Of a stretch of 64,000 bases of DNA, positions 59,999-64,000 are shown piece by piece (positions within the stretch are counted from its first letter, which is position 1; every line of letters begins with the position of its first letter). Under the pieces are notes generated by a model. The model was given only the letters and a program-made list of their open reading frames with translations. It was not told the origin of the DNA and did no database searches. Both the position numbers and the translations under genes were made by a program. Location: the NCBI GenBank assembly GCA_902774045.1, contig CACYGW010000001.1, positions 1 to 64,000 on the forward strand. The letters are read 5' to 3'. Source of the DNA: an uncultured Bacteroidia bacterium (GTDB lineage: Bacteria; Bacteroidota; Bacteroidia; Bacteroidales; UBA932).

Positions 59999-62608
59999 AT
60001 GAAAATGAAAAAATACATTTTGATGATGGCTGCGGCGATCTTTGGATTCTCCGCTTGCCAGGATGAACTTGAAGAGTTGCAGTTGCTTGATCCTTCACAG
60101 ATAGTAGCCCCCGTGCTCCATCAGCTCCCCGAGGAAATAGTAATTACCCCGGACAATATGTCAGAGGTATTGACCTTCTCCTGGGACAAGGCTTATTTTG
60201 GTCAGCCTGTTCAGTACAACTACTCTATCTGCGCTTCCACCGACGGTGGTGCAACACTTGTAAAGTTGTATTCCAATATTTCTACAACTTCCTTCGAGGT
60301 TGTTTATGAGGCTTTCAACCAGGTAGTAACAACAGATGCTGCCAAGGGCGGCCTTGGCCTTACAGCCGATCAGCTCCAGGACGTAGCCTTCTATGTAGGT
60401 GCAACAGTAGGTACAAATTATACAACCTATTATTCGGCTCCTGTAACAGCTTCCGTAAGCCCTACTCAGGCAGAGCGTGTTTACGAGACAGTATGGCTCC
60501 CCGGTACAGCTAATAGCTGGGACCACAGCAAGGCTCTCAAGCTTTATTGCTACGCAGAGGACCACAACACCTTCATCGGTGCTGTTGACTTTGGCGCAGA
60601 CTACGCTTCCAATGAGTTCAAGGTTACCGGTGCCGCAGACTGGAGCTCCGCTACAGGAAACTGGGGCGTTGCCGATCCTACTACTCCCGCAGAGTCTGCA
60701 AGCATCCAGCTGTTGAACGACTCTAACGACAACATTACCCAGTATCGTGCTCACAGATACTATCACTTCACCTTCACAAAGAGCGACCTTGTCCTTAAGA
60801 TGGACAGCGGCTTTGACAAGGTTGGTATCATAGGTCTTAACGGTGACTGGGATAATGATATCGAGATGACCCTCAGCCGCAAGTCTAAGTTCTATGCCGA
60901 TATTGACGTAGCTGCTGCAACAGAGTTCAAGTTCCGTCTTAACGGTGGTTGGGACGTTAACTGGGGTGGCGATATGGCCGGCCTTACCAATGGCGGCGAC
61001 AATATCCCCGTAGCAGCCGGACAGTACCGTGTTTACTTTGATCTTAACGATTGGGGCAAACCTACTGCCAAACTTGATGCTTCAATGTACGGACAGGACG
61101 AGGATGCAGAAGAGCCTCAGCCTCCTGTAACTTATCAGGGATGGGGTATCATCGGCGACTTCAACGAGTGGGGCGACGATGTTCATATGGCAGAGGTTGA
61201 CGGTGTTTGGACCGGATACTTCACCAATATCGAGAACGGTGGCTTCAAACTCCGTAAGGATGCCGACTGGGCAGAGAACTACGGTGGAACATTTGTTGAG
61301 CTTGGTGTACCTTTCGCAGCAGGCAGTGACAATATTGCTGCTCCTGCAGGCTTCCTTAAGGTTGTCCTTGATCTTAGCGGCGAAACCCCGATGATTACCG
61401 TTTCCGAGGGCACCGTATGGTCACTCATCGGTGTAGGTGGCGACTGGAACAATGATATCGATATGGTACTTACCGAAGGTTTATGGGTTAGCCCCGCTAC
61501 CACAATCTCCGGCGAGTTCAAACTCCGTTACAACCACGGATGGGATGTAAACCGCGGCGGTACCTTCGCATCCGTAGGCGTTGCCTTTGAAGCTGTTCAG
61601 GGTGGCGACAATATCAATGTTCCCGAGGGTGATTATGTGGTTACTTACGACCCTGATAAAGAACTTATTACCATAGACGGCGCTCTCCCTGAGAATTGCT
61701 GGTCACTTATTGGTGTAAACGGCGATTGGAACAATGATATCTATATGACCCATTATGCTTCCGGCATCTGGGTAAGTCCTGCACTTGCTTTCAGCGGAGA
61801 ATTCAAGATTAGGTTCAACAACGGTTGGGACGTTAACCGTGGTGGTACCTTCTCTGACGCAGGCGTTGCTTTCAATGTTGTAGGTGGCGGTGCCAATATC
61901 TCTCTTCCCGAGGGGACCTGGCAGGTTGTTTACAACCCTATGCTTGAGACAATCACTGTTAACGAAGCAGCCAATAGCTGGTCCGTTATCGGAGAGTTCG
62001 AGGGCTTCAGCTGGAATAACGATCTCTTCCTGAGCCGTGTTTCCATTGGATACAATATAGGCGAAAGCGGTCAGCAGAACCGCCCCAGGAAAATGGCAGA
62101 TTTTGTCTATCGTAGCGAGACCTTCCGTATTGACGGAGGCTTCAAACTTCGTTACAATGCCAACTGGGATGTTAACCTTGGCGGTACTTTCGTGACCGAC
62201 GGAGAATACTTTAGTGTAGAGCAAGGCGGTGCCAACATCAGCGTAGATGCCCCCGGCAACTATTATAACCTTGTTTATGAATCTGTAGATAATGAACATT
62301 ATGTTAAGATTAACAAGGCCTGGTGTATCATAGGTAATGTTGAGGGAACCAGCTGGGATAAAGACTTCCCGATGACCGAGACCTCTGATGGCATTTGGAT
62401 GGGTTCAGTTGTGGTTAATGGTGGTTTCAAGATTCGCAAGAGCGGAAATTGGGATATTAACCGTGGCGGTACATACAGTGAGGGTTTGCCTTTTGATGTA
62501 GTGAATAACGGAGATAATATTTCCGTTCCGGAAAACGACAAGAAATATCTTGTAGTTTATAATGCTTATTCCGAGACTATGTTAGTTACTCTAATGTCAG
62601 CAGAGTAA
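59999..62608 (+). CDS. SusE/SusF-like starch-binding lipoprotein with repeated domains
   Basis: An 869-residue lipoprotein (Cys20, GFSAC). A SusE-type N-terminal Ig domain (about 45-155, ITPDNMSEVLTFSWD) and one degenerate module are followed by about six repeats of 90-115 residues, each beginning W/VxIIG-x-xWxxD and containing GGFKLR...WDVNxGGT and GGxNI. Repeat starts lie near 60819, 61142, 61421, 61700, 61979 and 62321; the middle three intervals are exactly 279 nt. SusE and SusF of Bacteroides have two and three starch-binding domains, so this chain is expanded and may replace both. Confidence 0.88.
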   Translation: MKMKKYILMMAAAIFGFSACQDELEELQLLDPSQIVAPVLHQLPEEIVITPDNMSEVLTFSWDKAYFGQPVQYNYSICASTDGGATLVKLYSNISTTSFEVVYEAFNQVVTTDAAKGGLGLTADQLQDVAFYVGATVGTNYTTYYSAPVTASVSPTQAERVYETVWLPGTANSWDHSKALKLYCYAEDHNTFIGAVDFGADYASNEFKVTGAADWSSATGNWGVADPTTPAESASIQLLNDSNDNITQYRAHRYYHFTFTKSDLVLKMDSGFDKVGIIGLNGDWDNDIEMTLSRKSKFYADIDVAAATEFKFRLNGGWDVNWGGDMAGLTNGGDNIPVAAGQYRVYFDLNDWGKPTAKLDASMYGQDEDAEEPQPPVTYQGWGIIGDFNEWGDDVHMAEVDGVWTGYFTNIENGGFKLRKDADWAENYGGTFVELGVPFAAGSDNIAAPAGFLKVVLDLSGETPMITVSEGTVWSLIGVGGDWNNDIDMVLTEGLWVSPATTISGEFKLRYNHGWDVNRGGTFASVGVAFEAVQGGDNINVPEGDYVVTYDPDKELITIDGALPENCWSLIGVNGDWNNDIYMTHYASGIWVSPALAFSGEFKIRFNNGWDVNRGGTFSDAGVAFNVVGGGANISLPEGTWQVVYNPMLETITVNEAANSWSVIGEFEGFSWNNDLFLSRVSIGYNIGESGQQNRPRKMADFVYRSETFRIDGGFKLRYNANWDVNLGGTFVTDGEYFSVEQGGANISVDAPGNYYNLVYESVDNEHYVKINKAWCIIGNVEGTSWDKDFPMTETSDGIWMGSVVVNGGFKIRKSGNWDINRGGTYSEGLPFDVVNNGDNISVPENDKKYLVVYNAYSETMLVTLMSAE

Positions 62609-62620
62609 TTGTTTTTTCGG

Positions 62621-62646
62621 GCCGGAGCCCCTGACCGGGCTCCGGC
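62621..62646. terminator. Hairpin between susE/F and the amylase gene
   Basis: Perfect 10-bp stem GCCGGAGCCC / GGGCTCCGGC with a 6-nt loop. T-run is on the left side, TTTTTT at 62612-62617, and only weak T after it. It may attenuate expression of the amylase relative to the binding proteins. Confidence 0.6.
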
Positions 62647-62668
62647 TTGCCAATATAATATTTTGATT

Positions 62669-64000
62669 ATGAGAAGACTATCTCTTTTTGTGGCGGCTAT
62701 TCTTTTGGTCGCCTGTGGCGGCGGAAAGGAAACACCGGAAAAGCCCTCGGTAGTTCCCGCCATGACCCTTTCTCCGCAAACCATTAATCTTACTGCTGCC
62801 GGCACACCTGTATCGGTAAACATCAGTTCCAATGTAGCCTGGACGGCAACCCCTTCCAGTAATTGGGTTTCCGTTTCTACTCTTACGGGAACAGGCAACG
62901 CAACCATTCAGGTAAGCGCAACGGCCAATACCGGCGCCCTAAGGAAAGCTACCGTAACGTTTACTGACAAAGATAATAAGCTTGCCCGCACCCTGAACGT
63001 AAACCAGAGCGCAGCCGGCTCTGCTACGGTAGTTCCTGCTCCTGACGCCTTTGACGGTACAAAGCGCAGCGACCTTACCTATCAGCTCCTGGTTTACAGT
63101 TTCTGCGACAGCGACGGCGATGGTTGGGGAGACCTCAAGGGAGTAGAATCCAAACTTGACTATCTGGACGAGATGGGCGTTACCGCCCTGTGGCTAAGCC
63201 CGGTTCATCCATCGGACTCTTACCACGGATACGATGTTACGGATTATTACGGAATACATCCCAAGCTTGGAAGCGAGGCTGACTTCCAGGATCTTATAAA
63301 CAGCGCTCACGCCAAGGGTATAAAGATTTATATGGATTATGTCCTGAATCACTCAGGAAAGGGTCACCCCTGGTTCAAGGAGGCACTGGCAGATCCCGAG
63401 AGTCCTTACAGGAATTACTACTTTATCAGTTCAAATCCTTCTGTCGAGTACTCTAGTTTCCCTATGCTTAAATACGGAAGCTGGACATACTCTTATAACG
63501 CTGGCGAGTGGAAACTTGCCTCCGGCGGCTCTCCCAAGATTACAATTACCGCTACCAACGAGGCTGTACAGACCGGTACTTCCAACTGGAACCTTTATTG
63601 GTGGAACGGCAGTGGGGATAATACTCCCAGATTCAAGGATAATGGCGACGGTACCCTTTCTATGGTTATAGAGATAAACGGCACCATCGGTCTTCTTGTA
63701 AGGAAATATATGAGCTGGGAAAATGGTTCCAAGTACGGTGCCAAGAATGGCGGCACCATCACCCTGGGTACTCCTTGTGAATTGGTTGCAGACGGCGCCG
63801 ATATGAGCTTTACCGGTAATGGGAAGTATAAGATTACGCTTTCCGACGTATCCAATGCAAATTCCGTTTACTTCATGGGAGCATTCGGCGAATGGATGCC
63901 GGACCTTAACTATGGAGACGTTACCCAGGCAGAAAGCAACGCTTGCTTTATAGACCTTGCAAATTCTGCCGACAAGTGGCTTAATATGGGCGTAGACGGC
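62669..64000 (+). CDS. susG: GH13 alpha-amylase lipoprotein, partial at window end
   Basis: 444 codons are visible with no stop; the gene continues beyond the edge. A lipoprotein signal (LLVACGGGK, Cys16) is followed by a BACON-type domain (about 30-120, LTAAGTPVSVNISSNVAWTA) and GH13 core: LTYQLLVYSFCDSDGDGWGDLKG, ALWLSPVHPSDSYHGYDVTDYYG, IYMDYVLNHSG (region I). Then a long beta-rich insertion follows (about 265-415, SGGSPKITITATNEAVQ), which resembles the domain insertion with a starch-binding module in SusG. The catalytic aspartate and glutamate lie past the edge. It is the surface amylase of the starch locus. Confidence 0.9.
   Translation, partial: MRRLSLFVAAILLVACGGGKETPEKPSVVPAMTLSPQTINLTAAGTPVSVNISSNVAWTATPSSNWVSVSTLTGTGNATIQVSATANTGALRKATVTFTDKDNKLARTLNVNQSAAGSATVVPAPDAFDGTKRSDLTYQLLVYSFCDSDGDGWGDLKGVESKLDYLDEMGVTALWLSPVHPSDSYHGYDVTDYYGIHPKLGSEADFQDLINSAHAKGIKIYMDYVLNHSGKGHPWFKEALADPESPYRNYYFISSNPSVEYSSFPMLKYGSWTYSYNAGEWKLASGGSPKITITATNEAVQTGTSNWNLYWWNGSGDNTPRFKDNGDGTLSMVIEINGTIGLLVRKYMSWENGSKYGAKNGGTITLGTPCELVADGADMSFTGNGKYKITLSDVSNANSVYFMGAFGEWMPDLNYGDVTQAESNACFIDLANSADKWLNMGVDG

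Overview
The window is a 64 kb piece of a Bacteroidales-type (Bacteroidota) chromosome. The evidence is a SusC/SusD/SusE-F/GH13 starch locus, many Bacteroidota lipoproteins, repeated -33/-7 promoters of the form TTG-N19-TAnnTTTG, a RagB/SusD-family protein, OstA and DUF4465 proteins, and tRNA genes without encoded CCA. Genome style is compact: stop/start overlaps of 1 to 53 nt are frequent and several convergent gene pairs share or abut stop codons. No transposase, integrase, phage structural gene or CRISPR array was seen. The exact genus cannot be read from the sequence; a gut-associated lineage is an inference from the glycan-degradation content.

Layout. 1-980: 3' end of a 16S rRNA gene, tRNA-Ile, tRNA-Ala and then a strong terminator with no 23S gene. 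981-2714: a deacetylase-like and a nuclease-like lipoprotein. 2849-8636: a tightly coupled five-gene operon, alarmone synthetase / alarmone hydrolase / APH-fold kinase / NMT1-type binding protein / Cache-HAMP-SpoIIE-HATPase phosphatase, which looks like an undescribed stress-signalling unit. 8620-18720: an L-arabinose/arabinan locus in which transporter, AraD, GalM and split transketolase are intact, but GH127, two GH51 pieces, GH43, the hybrid sensor and AraA/AraB are truncated, frameshifted or fused. 18829-22604: an MFS transporter, a small peptide and a large lipoprotein, then a remnant and repeats. 22605-29240 (minus strand): GH78, LuxR regulator, hemerythrin-type protein, GH92 and QueH.

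29346-34922: an eight-gene plus-strand cluster, LytTR regulator, FHA-TM-zinc ribbon, BspA-like LRR protein, acidic mini-protein, secreted caspase-like peptidase, zinc ribbon-FHA, PP2C phosphatase and acidic single-TM protein. It reads as a phospho-threonine signalling module without a local kinase and is the best candidate for a new system. 35022-41510: guaB followed by SurA-like chaperones and an OstA/LPS-transport-like protein. 41507-47858: threonine catabolism (TDH-like, KBL), a polysaccharide flippase, GH20 and a DUF4465 protein. 47855-49476: rimM, rpsP and tRNA-Leu, tRNA-Gln, tRNA-Met.

49477-51830 is an accessory-looking interval: an AlbA_2/Schlafen-type regulator and about 0.5 kb of non-coding DNA that folds into nested long stems and ends in a terminator-like T-run, a candidate large structured RNA. 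51869-53770 encodes an unusual fusion of a peptidase E (S51) domain with an ATP-grasp ligase. 53874-64000 is the starch locus: MFS sugar transporter, SusC, SusD, a SusE/F protein with about six repeated domains, and a GH13 alpha-amylase that runs off the end of the window.
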